A stretch of 43,542 nucleotides of DNA from a virus. Location: IMG/VR virus record IMGVR_UViG_3300030380_002011, positions 1 through 43,542 of that record; one strand, 5' to 3'. The translations under genes were made by a program, and so were the position numbers. The notes below the pieces were generated by a model, which saw only the letters and a list, made by a program, of their open reading frames with translations, ran no database searches and was not told the origin of the DNA. Positions 13,635 to 20,699 of this stretch are shown piece by piece (the stretch's first letter is position 1; each line of letters begins with the position of its first letter).

Positions 13635-14390
13635 GTGACAAAGCTTGTACAAAACAAGCGTCCGGATCTAGATAATGTAATAGTTTCGGACAAACCAAAG
13701 GAGTTGGGTTTAATACCAGCCTGGTCTTATTCTTCACTTAAGACCTATGAGTCCTGTCCCTATAGAATCTATATAGCCAAAGTTAAGAAAGTACAAGAAG
13801 ATTATGGGCCAGCTGCTGAACGTGGTACACAAATACACCAGCAAGCTGAAGATTATGTAAAAGGCGAGTTAGGTGAACTACCTGATACTCTTAAAAAATT
13901 TACATCGCAATTTGAATCTCTTCGGGAGATGTATGCAGATGCAAAAGTAGAATTAGAAGGAGAATGGGGGTTCACTATAGATTGGGAAGCATGCGAGTGG
14001 ATGGCTCCTAACGTATGGGCTCGTGTAAAACTCGATGTAATCGTACATGAGTCAGAAACTTCAGCACGTGTAATTGATCATAAAACCGGTAAACAATTTG
14101 GTAATGAGATTGCGCACAGCCAACAAGGGCTTGTTTATGCAATAGGAACTTTTTTTAGATTTCCGCATTTAGAAAGTTTAAATACAGAATTTTGGTATCT
14201 AGACCATGGAACTACTATGGAGAAAGTATATACGCGAGATCAAGCTATGATGTTCATGCCAAAACTACAAGAGCGAGCATTAGACATGACTACCGCTACT
14301 AAATTTTCTCCTAATCCATCTCAATATAATTGCAGGTGGTGTTCTTATGGAAAAGGAGAATACCCAATATGTGAGTGGGCTTCAAAATAA
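13635..14390 (+). CDS. RecB/Cas4-like PD-(D/E)XK exonuclease with iron-sulfur cysteines
   Basis: 251 aa, GTG start with AGGA 8 bases upstream. It shows YSSLKTYESCPYRIY with C41, RGTQIH with H68, KLDVI with D134 and DHKTGK with D148-x-K150, the RecB-family nuclease core. C41 plus C233, C236 and C246 make the four-cysteine pattern that holds a 4Fe-4S cluster in Cas4 and AddB. It probably acts in recombination, end processing or host DNA degradation. No Cas1/Cas2 genes or arrays are present, so it is a phage nuclease rather than a CRISPR gene. Confidence 0.9.
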   Translation: MTKLVQNKRPDLDNVIVSDKPKELGLIPAWSYSSLKTYESCPYRIYIAKVKKVQEDYGPAAERGTQIHQQAEDYVKGELGELPDTLKKFTSQFESLREMYADAKVELEGEWGFTIDWEACEWMAPNVWARVKLDVIVHESETSARVIDHKTGKQFGNEIAHSQQGLVYAIGTFFRFPHLESLNTEFWYLDHGTTMEKVYTRDQAMMFMPKLQERALDMTTATKFSPNPSQYNCRWCSYGKGEYPICEWASK

Positions 14391-14409
14391 TTAAAAAATA
14401 AAGTATAAT
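14381..14409 (+). promoter_or_regulatory. Probable sigma70-type promoter before the SNF2 helicase
   Basis: TATAAT (14404-14409) lies 17 bases after TTCAAA (14381-14386). The -10 is perfect consensus; the -35 matches 4 of 6. It lies in a short AT-rich gap 32 bases before ATG 14442, one of the few real gaps in the replication operon. Confidence 0.5.
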
Positions 14410-14441
14410 GAAATATAACAACGAACGACGAAAGGTGAACT

Positions 14442-15824
14442 ATGAACGAATCCATACAGGATGCTTATCAGCATCAGACTGAAACTACCCAATTCATTAA
14501 CAGCCACCCTAGATGTCTTATTACATCTGATCCTGGGACCGGCAAAACAAGAGCAGTATTAGACGCAATTGACTCTTCTTCAGGGGCTACACTTGTACTT
14601 GCACCATTGTCTATACTTGAAGCTTCGTGGGGAGAAGATATAATAAAATTTAAACCCTCACTTAACTATGGAATTGCATATGCTAAAAACAGGAAAAAAA
14701 TATTTGAAGACGATAGCTACGATGTGGTCATCACTAATTTCGAAGCTGTTAACTTCTTACATAAACATCCATTACTACTTAAGCGATTTAATACCATCGT
14801 CCTTGACGAATTTACTGCCTTTAAAAATAGGGAGGCCAAGCGCTCGAAGAATCTCAAGTCTATTATTCATAATTTTGATAATAGAATTGCTATGTCTGGT
14901 ACTCCTAACAGTAATACTATTCTAGATCTTTGGCACCCTGTCTTTCTTATTGATGATGGAGAACATCTAGGAAATAGATTTTGGTCATTTAGACATCAAG
15001 TTTGTCAACCTAGGTTCAATGGTTTTGCTAATGAGTGGATTGACAAACCTGGTATTGAAGCAGTTGTTGCAAATAAACTTTCAGATATCACTATTCGTCA
15101 TGCAATTGATGAATGTATGGATCTGCCTGACAATATTGTAAGAAATGTATATACAAAACTCACACCACGGGTACAAAAGATGTACGATACCCTTGCTGAA
15201 GAGTCAGTGTTGTACACTACAAAAGGGACTATCAATGCAGTCAACGCTGCAGCTCGTGTAAAGAAACTACTACAATTAGTTAGTGGCGCTGTCTACAACG
15301 AAGACGGCCAGCCTACTGTATTACATGATGAGCGTTACGAGCTAGTTATGACACTAGTGGGACAACGTAAACATTCATTAGTTGCATACAATTGGAAGCA
15401 TGAGCGTGATGCGTTGATAAAAATCGCGGAGCGAGAAAAGATTTCTTATGAACTAATTGACGGTACAGTACCTGCACACAAGCGTAAGGATATCGTACAA
15501 CGTTTCCAGGCCGGTCAGATACAAGTATTATTTGCTCACCCTCAGTCTACTTCTCATGGACTTACTCTTACAAAAGCTACCACAGCTATTTGGTGTTCGC
15601 CTACATACAGCGCTGAACAGTTTCAACAATTTAACAGACGTATACATAGAGCTGGACAAAATCAAAAAACAGAAACTATTTTAATTACCGCAAAAAAGAC
15701 ATGGGAAAAACATGTATATAGTAAACTAGATGGTAAATTAGGAAAAATGGAGAATTTACTCCATATATTATCAAAGATAAATAATGTCAGAACAAAACAA
15801 GAGGGTACTAATGTTAACTCATGA
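14442..15824 (+). CDS. SNF2-family DEAD-like helicase
   Basis: 460 aa. Motif I SDPGTGKT (29-36), motif II LDEFT (121-125, DEFT in place of DEAH), motif III MSGTP (151-155), and in the C-terminal lobe a GLTLTKA segment and the motif VI region QFNRRIHRAGQ. These are the SNF2/SWI2 superfamily 2 helicase motifs. Such phage proteins resemble T4 UvsW in role: ATP-driven remodelling of DNA or DNA-protein complexes, branch migration and late replication control. It lies beside the RecB-like nuclease, suggesting joint work in recombination. Confidence 0.93.
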   Translation: MNESIQDAYQHQTETTQFINSHPRCLITSDPGTGKTRAVLDAIDSSSGATLVLAPLSILEASWGEDIIKFKPSLNYGIAYAKNRKKIFEDDSYDVVITNFEAVNFLHKHPLLLKRFNTIVLDEFTAFKNREAKRSKNLKSIIHNFDNRIAMSGTPNSNTILDLWHPVFLIDDGEHLGNRFWSFRHQVCQPRFNGFANEWIDKPGIEAVVANKLSDITIRHAIDECMDLPDNIVRNVYTKLTPRVQKMYDTLAEESVLYTTKGTINAVNAAARVKKLLQLVSGAVYNEDGQPTVLHDERYELVMTLVGQRKHSLVAYNWKHERDALIKIAEREKISYELIDGTVPAHKRKDIVQRFQAGQIQVLFAHPQSTSHGLTLTKATTAIWCSPTYSAEQFQQFNRRIHRAGQNQKTETILITAKKTWEKHVYSKLDGKLGKMENLLHILSKINNVRTKQEGTNVNS

Positions 15825-16041
15825 ACTACAAGAAGTAGTTGATGAGCTAATTAAACGTTCGCCATCTGCAATTGCGACTGCTTTAGTTTTTACTATGGCT
15901 GAAGTTATCAATAACAATAAGGAAGTAACTACCCTAGACGAAATAAATCAACTCTTAGCTTTAGCTGGAGTTGAATCACTTATTTTAGTCGACGGTGTAT
16001 TTATGGCATCAAGCAATACTAATAAGGAGGTACTACACTAA
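15811..16041 (+). CDS. Small hypothetical protein, 76 aa
   Basis: MLTHELQEVVDELIKRSPSAI..., two helices then a strand (ESLILVDGVFMA). ATG 15811 is preferred because GAGGG lies just upstream; an earlier in-frame ATG at 15784 would deepen the overlap with the helicase gene. The stop overlaps the next start (TAATG). No family recognised; the AIATALVFTMAEV stretch is moderately hydrophobic but not a convincing membrane span. Confidence 0.6.
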   Translation: MLTHELQEVVDELIKRSPSAIATALVFTMAEVINNNKEVTTLDEINQLLALAGVESLILVDGVFMASSNTNKEVLH

Positions 16042-16421
16042 TGTCAGAAGAAATAAAAAATATGGATGATTTACTTAACGAACTATCTAATTCGAAAGCC
16101 GCACTCAAAGATCTTCAAGGTGAAGAAAAATCTTTGAAACAAGCTATTAATGAATTAGAAAGCAGAATTATTCTTAATCTTGAAAACCAAGGAGTGGATA
16201 GGATTGGGAATGATGTGTGTACAGTGTCTATTAAAAAAGATGTTGTACCAACTGTAGAGGACTGGGATCTTGTGCACCAGCATATAATTGACAATGGTCA
16301 GTTTGAGTTGTTGCAGAAAAGAATGTCAGCAACCGCCTACAGAGAGCTTCAACAAATGGGACAGGATGTTCCAGGTGTTAAGCCAACGGAGCTTACTAGA
16401 ATTAATTTTCGAAGTAAGTAA
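16041..16421 (+). CDS. Coiled-coil phage hypothetical protein, 126 aa
   Basis: An N-terminal coiled coil (about residues 5-50, NSKAALKDLQGEEKSLKQAINELES) is followed by a compact beta-containing domain (VCTVSIKKDVVPTVEDWDLVHQHI) and a C-terminal AYRELQQMGQDVPGVKPTEL segment. This layout is frequent in phage genomes next to replication genes, but the function is not known to me. It overlaps the previous gene by 1 base and precedes the 224-aa gene. Confidence 0.75.
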   Translation: MSEEIKNMDDLLNELSNSKAALKDLQGEEKSLKQAINELESRIILNLENQGVDRIGNDVCTVSIKKDVVPTVEDWDLVHQHIIDNGQFELLQKRMSATAYRELQQMGQDVPGVKPTELTRINFRSK

Positions 16422-16455
16422 ATAAAATATATCGACGAAATAAGGAGTACGTACT

Positions 16456-17130
16456 ATGAACGATATAGCGTTAGTCGCAACTGAGTTGCCTGCTCATGCA
16501 AAAAAAGGTAGCGGTCTAGGTAATGAAAACATTACTCAAGACCATCTTCAAACCCCACGTGTAAAACAACTTCAACAGTTGTCTAACGAAGTGGACGAGA
16601 ACCATAGTGAACACATTAAAGGAGCCAAACCTGGCGACTTTATCAACACTATTACTCGTGAAAACTACGGCAGAGAGATGTACTTAATGAATGTACGTTT
16701 CACTGAAGAGTATGTTGTTTGGAGAAAACGTGAGAAAGGTGGAGGACTTATTGGTTCTTTTGCAAGTCAAGGAGATGCTTTAGATCATCTAAAAGCTGAA
16801 GGCTTGAATGTAGAAGACCATGAGATTACACAAACACAATCTCACTTATTGGTTAAGAAAGATGCGGAGACAGGTAAACTAGACACGCCTTTCTTATTTG
16901 ATTGTACCAGCTCAAAGCTTCGTGTAAGCAGAGAATGGAATACTCAAATTGCAAGATTGGGCGGAGATAGATTTTCTTCTTTATGGAAGATGTCATCCTC
17001 CCAAACTCAAAACAGAACTGGACAAAAGTTCTGGAATATCGCTGTTGCGAATGAAGGTTGGGTAACTGACGAAGATTATGAAGTAGCTAAAAAGTTATTT
17101 CAGTCAGTTACAAAACAACCTGCAGCGTAA
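16456..17130 (+). CDS. Replication-associated hypothetical protein, 224 aa
   Basis: MNDIALVATELPAHAKKGSGLGNENI... then blocks GAKPGDFINTI, YGREMYLMNVRFTEEYVVWRKREKGGGLIG and a C-terminal EVAKKLFQSV. The glycine-rich beta core and position in the replication operon would suit a single-stranded DNA-binding or recombination accessory protein, and similar proteins sit beside phage helicases, but I see no diagnostic OB-fold motif or acidic tail. A clear AAGGAG site precedes the ATG. A two-stage hairpin follows its stop. Confidence 0.7.
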   Translation: MNDIALVATELPAHAKKGSGLGNENITQDHLQTPRVKQLQQLSNEVDENHSEHIKGAKPGDFINTITRENYGREMYLMNVRFTEEYVVWRKREKGGGLIGSFASQGDALDHLKAEGLNVEDHEITQTQSHLLVKKDAETGKLDTPFLFDCTSSKLRVSREWNTQIARLGGDRFSSLWKMSSSQTQNRTGQKFWNIAVANEGWVTDEDYEVAKKLFQSVTKQPAA

Positions 17131-17144
17131 TAGTGTAACTATAT

Positions 17145-17181
17145 CTTACATGGTGCGACATATACTGTCGCATCGTGTAAG
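17145..17181. promoter_or_regulatory. Two-stage perfect hairpin between operon genes
   Basis: An outer stem CTTACA/TGTAAG (17145-17150 with 17176-17181) and an inner stem TGCGACA/TGTCGCA (17154-17160 with 17166-17172) are both perfect, separated by a 3x3 internal loop and closed by TATAC. No T-run follows, so it is not a standard terminator. It could be an mRNA processing or stability element, or an operator. Confidence 0.6.
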
Positions 17182-17218
17182 TAACCTTCTATTATAAGGA
17201 ATATGATTGAGGCGGTAT

Positions 17219-17488
17219 TTGGCAAAACAAATTGATAAAAAAGCTATGTTAGAGTCTGTTACAGATACAGCTCTAGGCTTTTGTGTAAATTTTCCTCTTT
17301 CGTGGCTTGTGTTATTCTCCATGTTATACTTTACGCAAGATGCATTGCTTATATCTGTAATACAAACCTTTGTGCTTACAGTTACTGCAATTATCCGTAG
17401 GTACATTACAAGACTGTATTTTAAGGATTTAAAGTATAAAGATGACAGAAAGGGAGTTCATAGCGAAGATCCACAAAGCACTAGATAA
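17219..17488 (+). CDS. DUF7220-like small membrane protein
   Basis: About 89 aa from TTG 17219 (GAGG lies upstream), with alternatives at TTG 17207 and ATG 17246. The protein MAKQIDKKAMLESVTDTALGF... has two hydrophobic helices (about 16-39 and 45-62), then IIRRYITRLYF and a basic tail. The ESV-T-GF-NFPL and IRRY-RLYF pattern matches a family of small phage/bacterial membrane proteins annotated DUF7220, of unknown function. It overlaps the nuclease gene by 47 bases. The start is uncertain. Confidence 0.7.
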   Translation: MAKQIDKKAMLESVTDTALGFCVNFPLSWLVLFSMLYFTQDALLISVIQTFVLTVTAIIRRYITRLYFKDLKYKDDRKGVHSEDPQSTR

Positions 17489-17831
17489 CGATATCTATAA
17501 GTGGAAAATTCATGATGCTTATCATGGCGGTGTCCCGGATGCGTATTACAGCGGCCCTGCTGGTTGTATGTTTATAGAATATAAATACCACAGGAAAATG
17601 CCTGTAAGAACCACTTCTAAAATAGCCACTAAAACTAGTTCTCAACAAAAACTTTGGTTACAAAGAGCTATTGATCATAATGTGCTTGCATATTTAGTAA
17701 TAGGAGTAGAAGACTTAATTTTAATGACTCAAGATGTGCAAAGAGAATTTTTTACTGTAGAAGAGTTTAAAGACAATGCCTGCACATTCGACGAATTTAT
17801 AGACAAACTTACAAAAATATGCCTAAAATGA
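17442..17831 (+). CDS. VRR-NUC-like nuclease
   Basis: 129 aa. GGVPDAYYSGPAGCMFIEYKY (about residues 26-46) contains the PD...(D/E)xK nuclease core with E-x-K spaced as in VRR-NUC/Holliday-junction type enzymes, then SSQQKLWLQRA and a V-x-AYLVIGV strand. Family members cut branched or recombination DNA. The position between a DUF7220-like gene and a DUF3310 gene is typical of phage replication modules. The 3' end overlaps the next gene. Confidence 0.85.
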   Translation: MTEREFIAKIHKALDNDIYKWKIHDAYHGGVPDAYYSGPAGCMFIEYKYHRKMPVRTTSKIATKTSSQQKLWLQRAIDHNVLAYLVIGVEDLILMTQDVQREFFTVEEFKDNACTFDEFIDKLTKICLK

Positions 17832-18085
17832 CACGTAAATTAGCTAAAACTAGCAAAGATATGGTGAATCACCCACCACATTACAACTCAGGAGAGATTG
17901 AATGTATTGATGCTATACAAGCTAGTATGAGTAAAGAAGGTTTTATCTCATACTGTAAAGGTAATATTATTAAGTACCTATGGAGATTCGAGCATAAGAA
18001 TGGGTTGGAGGACCTTGAAAAAGCTGGATGGTATTTTGATAAGTTACTGGAAGTAGCTAATGACTATTATGAGGGAAGCAAGTAA
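17819..18085 (+). CDS. DUF3310 (SaV-like) protein
   Basis: The conserved block VNHPPHYNSGEIECIDAIQ (about 16-34), FISYCKGNIIKYLWRFEHKNGLEDLEKAGWY identifies DUF3310, a nucleotide-related small family widespread in phages; exact function unproven. It is 88 aa from ATG 17819, or 85 aa from ATG 17828, which overlaps the preceding stop as ATGA. It overlaps the DUF1289 gene by 26 bases. Confidence 0.93.
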   Translation: MPKMTRKLAKTSKDMVNHPPHYNSGEIECIDAIQASMSKEGFISYCKGNIIKYLWRFEHKNGLEDLEKAGWYFDKLLEVANDYYEGSK

Positions 18086-18320
18086 TACGGTAACTCGATT
18101 TACTAGACTTGAATCTGTCTTAGGTAAGACAACTAGTTTATCTGATTCTCCTTGCACCGGTGTATGTACAGTCACACAATGGGGTGATGCTCGTTGTAAA
18201 GGCTGTGGTCGGTTCGAGGCAGAGATCAAAAACTGGGCAAAGTTCTCAAATCTTGAAAAAAAGTTAATAAATCTGAGAAATTCTAAAGATTACAATATAA
18301 GACAGAAGAGATTAAGGTAA
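18060..18320 (+). CDS. DUF1289 cysteine-rich protein
   Basis: 86 aa. SPCTGVCTVTQWGDARCKGCGRFEAEIKNW (about 30-59) has the DUF1289 cysteine pattern C-x3-C-x9-C-x2-C. Four cysteines imply a zinc or iron-sulfur site. In bacteria these proteins are often found near Fe-S or oxidoreductase genes; in phages the function is unknown. GGAAG precedes ATG 18060. It is the last plus-strand gene before the convergent junction. Confidence 0.92.
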   Translation: MTIMREASNTVTRFTRLESVLGKTTSLSDSPCTGVCTVTQWGDARCKGCGRFEAEIKNWAKFSNLEKKLINLRNSKDYNIRQKRLR

Positions 18321-18350
18321 ATCGCTTACAAGCCCCGTAGAAGCCCACTG

Positions 18351-18369
18351 AGACAAAATCTGTCTTTTT
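18351..18369 (+). terminator. Intrinsic terminator of the plus-strand operon (first)
   Basis: AGACA (18351-18355) pairs with TGTCT (18361-18365) over AAATC, followed by TTTT. The stem is short, so termination may be incomplete; a second terminator lies 41 bases on. Confidence 0.55.
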
Positions 18370-18409
18370 GGACCTAGACCCTTCTGTCCCCTAAGAAAAC
18401 CTCACCACG

Positions 18410-18434
18410 TTGATTTCTCGAAGTCAATTTTTTT
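18410..18434 (+). terminator. Intrinsic terminator of the plus-strand operon (second)
   Basis: TTGATTT (18410-18416) pairs with AAGTCAA (18421-18427, one G-T wobble) around CTCG and is followed by seven T (18428-18434). With the preceding hairpin it insulates the two converging transcription blocks. No equally good minus-strand terminator is seen here. Confidence 0.75.
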
Positions 18435-18456
18435 AAAATCCTATTTTTTTATAGAA

Positions 18457-18612
18457 TTATCTACCTTGTCCCCTATATTTTTTATAACTTCTACGTTTTG
18501 ACTTATTCATGTGAGAAAAGCCCCTATTGTGCCTGCCTATAGAAGTTTTCTTTCCTCTTGCCCCAGTTACTGGTTGGTGTTTTACAACAGTAAAACCTGC
18601 TTTTCTTGCCAT
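18457..18612 (-). CDS. Tiny basic protein, 51 aa
   Basis: MARKAGFTVVKHQPVTGARGK... to KKYRGQGR, with no acidic residues and about 17 Lys/Arg. The ATG overlaps the upstream stop (TAATG), so it is translationally coupled to the DUF6321-like gene. It is the last gene of the whole minus-strand block. Probably binds nucleic acid by charge; no family recognised. Confidence 0.65.
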   Translation of the reverse strand: MARKAGFTVVKHQPVTGARGKKTSIGRHNRGFSHMNKSKRRSYKKYRGQGR

Positions 18613-18923
18613 TACTTCTTACGTCTACGTGTTGTTTTTCTTTTCTTTTTTGCAAAAGTCCTAACATTAGTTGGTTTACCACCCGGGTTGCCTGCTCTAC
18701 GTTTACGAGCTACTGCACTCTTTCTTTGTGCAGCTGTCATACGTTTGGCCGTGGATCTTGGTACGCATTTCGGGTACTTTCTTTTACTTTTGCCTTTAGC
18801 AGATTTTCTACCACAAGCTTGAAACTTACCTTTTTTCTTAGGCGCACCAATATCTACCCAGTCACCTTTCTTGCCCTTGCCGAACCAGGCTGTTAGTCCT
18901 CCTGTTGGTTTTCTACTCGCCAT
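18612..18923 (-). CDS. DUF6321-like basic protein, 103 aa
   Basis: MASRKPTGGLTAWFGKGKKGDWVDIGAPKKKGKFQACGRKSA, KYPKCVP, then a Lys/Arg-rich tail (KKKRKTTRRRKK). The GLTAWF, WVDIGAPKKKGKFQ-CGR and KYPKCVP blocks match a family found in marine phages and some bacteria (annotated DUF6321). Two cysteines sit in conserved blocks. The strongly basic tail suggests DNA binding or packing in the particle; the function is unknown. It overlaps the MscS-like gene by 11 bases. Confidence 0.8.
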   Translation of the reverse strand: MASRKPTGGLTAWFGKGKKGDWVDIGAPKKKGKFQACGRKSAKGKSKRKYPKCVPRSTAKRMTAAQRKSAVARKRRAGNPGGKPTNVRTFAKKKRKTTRRRKK

Positions 18924-19281
18924 CTTTTTCCAATAAGTCTTTTATCCTACGTGCTTTCTCTTCCCTTGTATCGGGATGTAACTCAGGATCCACCACTTTA
19001 GCTAATTTTAACATAGGGATCCTTTGATTAGGTATGTATCTCCAAGTATATCCAGCTTCTGAATATATGCCAAATACACTTTCAGTTAAACCAATCTTAA
19101 CAACCATAGCAGGCTCATTGTCTAAAAGAACTCTATCCCCTTCTTTAAAAGCACCACTAAAACGAAAAGCTAAACCTTTTATAAAACTTCCAGCCCAGTC
19201 TTTAATACCAAGACCAACCAATAAGGTTATTAAAAACCCTATAAGTTCTATATAGTATTCGTTTAACTCTATCGCAGGCAT
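18913..19281 (-). CDS. Truncated MscS-like channel domain protein, 122 aa
   Basis: One hydrophobic helix (about residues 10-26, YIELIGFLITLLVGLGI), then FSGAFKEGDRVLLDNEPAMVVKIGLTESVFGI and WRYIPNQRI, the beta domain signature of mechanosensitive MscS channels (F-GD-V-...-G-V--I---T...YIPN). E. coli MscS has three transmembrane helices; only the pore-like helix and beta domain remain here. It could form a small heptameric channel, jam host MscS or aid lysis. It sits at the far end of the late block, away from the lysis genes, coupled to its neighbour by TAATG. Confidence 0.75.
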   Translation of the reverse strand: MPAIELNEYYIELIGFLITLLVGLGIKDWAGSFIKGLAFRFSGAFKEGDRVLLDNEPAMVVKIGLTESVFGIYSEAGYTWRYIPNQRIPMLKLAKVVDPELHPDTREEKARRIKDLLEKDGE

Positions 19282-19454
19282 TATCTATAGCCGCCCCCTC
19301 GCTTTTTGTAAGTACGCACCAACCAACCATTTGCATATGCACTTGGATATACTTTAAATTTTCTTTTAGCTTCAGCTTTTACTCTTGCGTATAAAGCTTT
19401 GTTAGTAGGTGTAGCACCCTTTTTCTTGGTAGTTTTTTTCTTTGCTCTTGGCAT
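19281..19454 (-). CDS. DUF5872-like basic protein, 57 aa
   Basis: MPRAKKKTTKKKGATPTNKALYARVKAEAKRKF then VYPSAYANGWLVRTYKKRGGGYR. The ALYARVKAEAK--FKVYPSAYAN-WLV--YKKRGG-Y block matches the DUF5872 family, seen in giant and marine viruses and some bacteria. The basic N-terminal tail suggests nucleic acid contact. Coupled to the MscS-like gene by TAATG. Confidence 0.85.
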   Translation of the reverse strand: MPRAKKKTTKKKGATPTNKALYARVKAEAKRKFKVYPSAYANGWLVRTYKKRGGGYR

Positions 19455-19477
19455 AGTTTTCTCCGTTATTAATCATT

Positions 19478-19732
19478 TCATTTTACCCTTTTTTTACGAG
19501 ATGTTCTCGTCCTAGGGAATGACCTATTAGACTTCTTAGATTCCATTCTAATATTTTTTGGAGAATCATTCAGAGGATTTCCGTCAATGTGATGTACATC
19601 TTTTCCATCACCTTTTTTTGCTTTACCAGTGCGCATCATTTTTCTACGCACTTTGTTCCTAGCAGCTCGTCTTTTCTTTTGGGCAGGGCTAGAGTGGTAG
19701 TTATCGTATTCAGAACGATAATTACGAGCCAT
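19478..19732 (-). CDS. HNH endonuclease, 84 aa
   Basis: A basic N-terminal helix (SPAQKKRRAARNKVRRKMM) is followed by DVHHIDGNPLNDSPKNIRMESKKSNRSF, the HNH core with a histidine pair, the central Asn and the downstream NIR-x4-S. In phages such small HNH proteins cooperate with terminase or act as homing nucleases. It lies among other tiny basic genes, 3 bases from the next one and far from the terminase. Some Cys pairs of classical HNH folds are absent. Confidence 0.85.
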   Translation of the reverse strand: MARNYRSEYDNYHSSPAQKKRRAARNKVRRKMMRTGKAKKGDGKDVHHIDGNPLNDSPKNIRMESKKSNRSFPRTRTSRKKRVK

Positions 19733-19734
19733 GA

Positions 19735-19923
19735 TTATCTGCCTACTTTATTCTGCGCTTTTTTATGTGCGGCCCTAAAGGTGTCTCCCATGAGCATACG
19801 TCTTTTCATAAACTTCATGTGGGCCTGTGTGTGATGTTTTGAGTGCCTTTTCAAAGTGTCTTGTTGCCTTTTAGTTAAGACTTTTTTTGCCTTCATAGAA
19901 GGTTTTTTCTTCATTCTAGCCAT
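19735..19923 (-). CDS. Small His/Lys-rich basic protein, 62 aa
   Basis: MARMKKKPSMKAKKVLTKRQQDTLKRHSKHHTQAHMKFMKRRML...AAHKKAQNKVGR. The DTLKRHSKHHT--HM-FMKR--M-G-TF--AHK-AQ pattern recurs in marine phages as a small hypothetical protein. Histidines and lysines predominate, with almost no acidic residues. Overlaps the 51-aa gene upstream (ATGGCTAG). Likely a nucleic acid binder; function not established. Confidence 0.8.
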   Translation of the reverse strand: MARMKKKPSMKAKKVLTKRQQDTLKRHSKHHTQAHMKFMKRRMLMGDTFRAAHKKAQNKVGR

Positions 19924-20071
19924 TTTTAATACTCATAGATTTAATTTTTTTAGGTTCACCATCTCCCTTTTTAGGTAGTTGGTAAAGAGTAATTGTGTGA
20001 TTACCTTTTTCGTCTTTTTCCCAAACTAAGTCTTTATCTTCACTAGTAGTTGAACTAATTATAATTGACAT
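19916..20071 (-). CDS. Small hypothetical protein, 51 aa
   Basis: MSIIISSTTSEDKDLVWEKDEKGNHTITLYQLPKKGDGEPKK..., a beta-hairpin-like pattern with a basic tail. AAGGAG precedes the ATG by 5 bases. Less basic than its neighbours. It overlaps the next gene by 8 bases. Not recognised. Confidence 0.65.
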   Translation of the reverse strand: MSIIISSTTSEDKDLVWEKDEKGNHTITLYQLPKKGDGEPKKIKSMSIKNG

Positions 20072-20080
20072 ATTTACTCC

Positions 20081-20272
20081 TTAATATGATTTATAAGTGT
20101 CCATAGATTCACCTATAGACGGCATCATGCCTAATTGCATTTTCTTTTGTTGCATCGGATCCATCATTTTGTCATTAGCGCTGTTAGGAACATTTGGTTT
20201 CATTTGAAACTCTGCTACTTCCATATCGCCTATCATTTTATTTTTAGGACCCATTTTTATTCTATTCGCCAT
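20081..20272 (-). CDS. Small Met-rich hypothetical protein, 63 aa
   Basis: MANRIKMGPKNKMIGDMEVAEFQMKPN... contains 13 methionines in 63 residues, clustered as MMDPMQQKKMQLGMM. GGAG precedes the ATG and the 5' end overlaps the 75-aa gene by 11 bases. Function unknown; methionine-rich segments can be flexible or metal-binding, but no pattern is decisive. Confidence 0.65.
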   Translation of the reverse strand: MANRIKMGPKNKMIGDMEVAEFQMKPNVPNSANDKMMDPMQQKKMQLGMMPSIGESMDTYKSY

Positions 20273-20489
20273 CGATTTCTCCTTTTTTAATCATAAAATC
20301 AATTACTTTTATTTTATCATTAATTTCTGCTATTACACCAACAAACTTATCTATTTCTACACTGTAAGCAGTATGTTCTGGAATAGAGTTTGGGTTCTCT
20401 AAAAAGACTTCTAAATCTAAAGTAACCTGTGCACGTTGGCCAATAAGGCTCTCTTTCTGTGCATACAGAATTTCCAACCTACTAGGCAT
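20262..20489 (-). CDS. Small coiled-coil protein, 75 aa
   Basis: MPSRLEILYAQKESLIGQRAQVTLDLEVFLENP...KIKVIDFMIKKGEIDGE is helical with heptad-like hydrophobic spacing, interrupted by NPNSIPEH. The ATG directly abuts the stop of the 37-aa upstream gene (TAAATG). Similar small proteins occur in marine phages, without known role. Confidence 0.7.
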   Translation of the reverse strand: MPSRLEILYAQKESLIGQRAQVTLDLEVFLENPNSIPEHTAYSVEIDKFVGVIAEINDKIKVIDFMIKKGEIDGE

Positions 20490-20603
20490 TTACTTTTTCC
20501 TTTTTTTCTTACGTTTTAGAGCTTTAAAATCTGCGCCTGTAATACGATTACGAGGCTTAGCAGCTCTAGCAAGTTTTTTTTGTTTAGGAGATAGTTTCTT
20601 CAC
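20490..20603 (-). CDS. Tiny basic protein, 37 aa, GTG start
   Basis: VKKLSPKQKKLARAAKPRNRITGADFKALKRKKKRKK. The KLSPKQKKLA-AA-P-N-ITGADF-ALK pattern is a recognisable small protein of many marine phages. GTG overlaps the upstream stop (GTGA) and the gene ends directly before the next ATG, so it is tightly coupled on both sides. About half of the residues are Lys or Arg. Role unknown, probably nucleic acid or virion binding. Confidence 0.75.
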   Translation of the reverse strand: MKKLSPKQKKLARAAKPRNRITGADFKALKRKKKRKK

Positions 20604-20698
20604 TTCTTCTTCTTTTTGCCGTAGCCTTTCATTTTCATAGGCTTGGCTTTTTTAGTCATGCCTTTCTTTTTCTTTTTTGGGCCATATGAATACGCCAT
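20600..20698 (-). CDS. Tiny lysine-rich protein, 32 aa
   Basis: MAYSYGPKKKKKGMTKKAKPMKMKGYGKKKKK: half the residues are lysine, with Gly, Met and Tyr. Although very short, it has a GGAG site, starts 1 base after the previous stop and its own stop overlaps the next gene's GTG, which supports translation. A polycationic peptide of this type could condense DNA or bind RNA. Confidence 0.65.
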   Translation of the reverse strand: MAYSYGPKKKKKGMTKKAKPMKMKGYGKKKKK

Positions 20699-20699
20699 A

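Noticed and set aside
18511-18896. Plus-strand frames opposite the basic DUF6321-like gene
   Set aside because: Leu/Phe/Ser-rich mirror of a Lys/Arg-rich minus-strand gene; no ribosome site or family.
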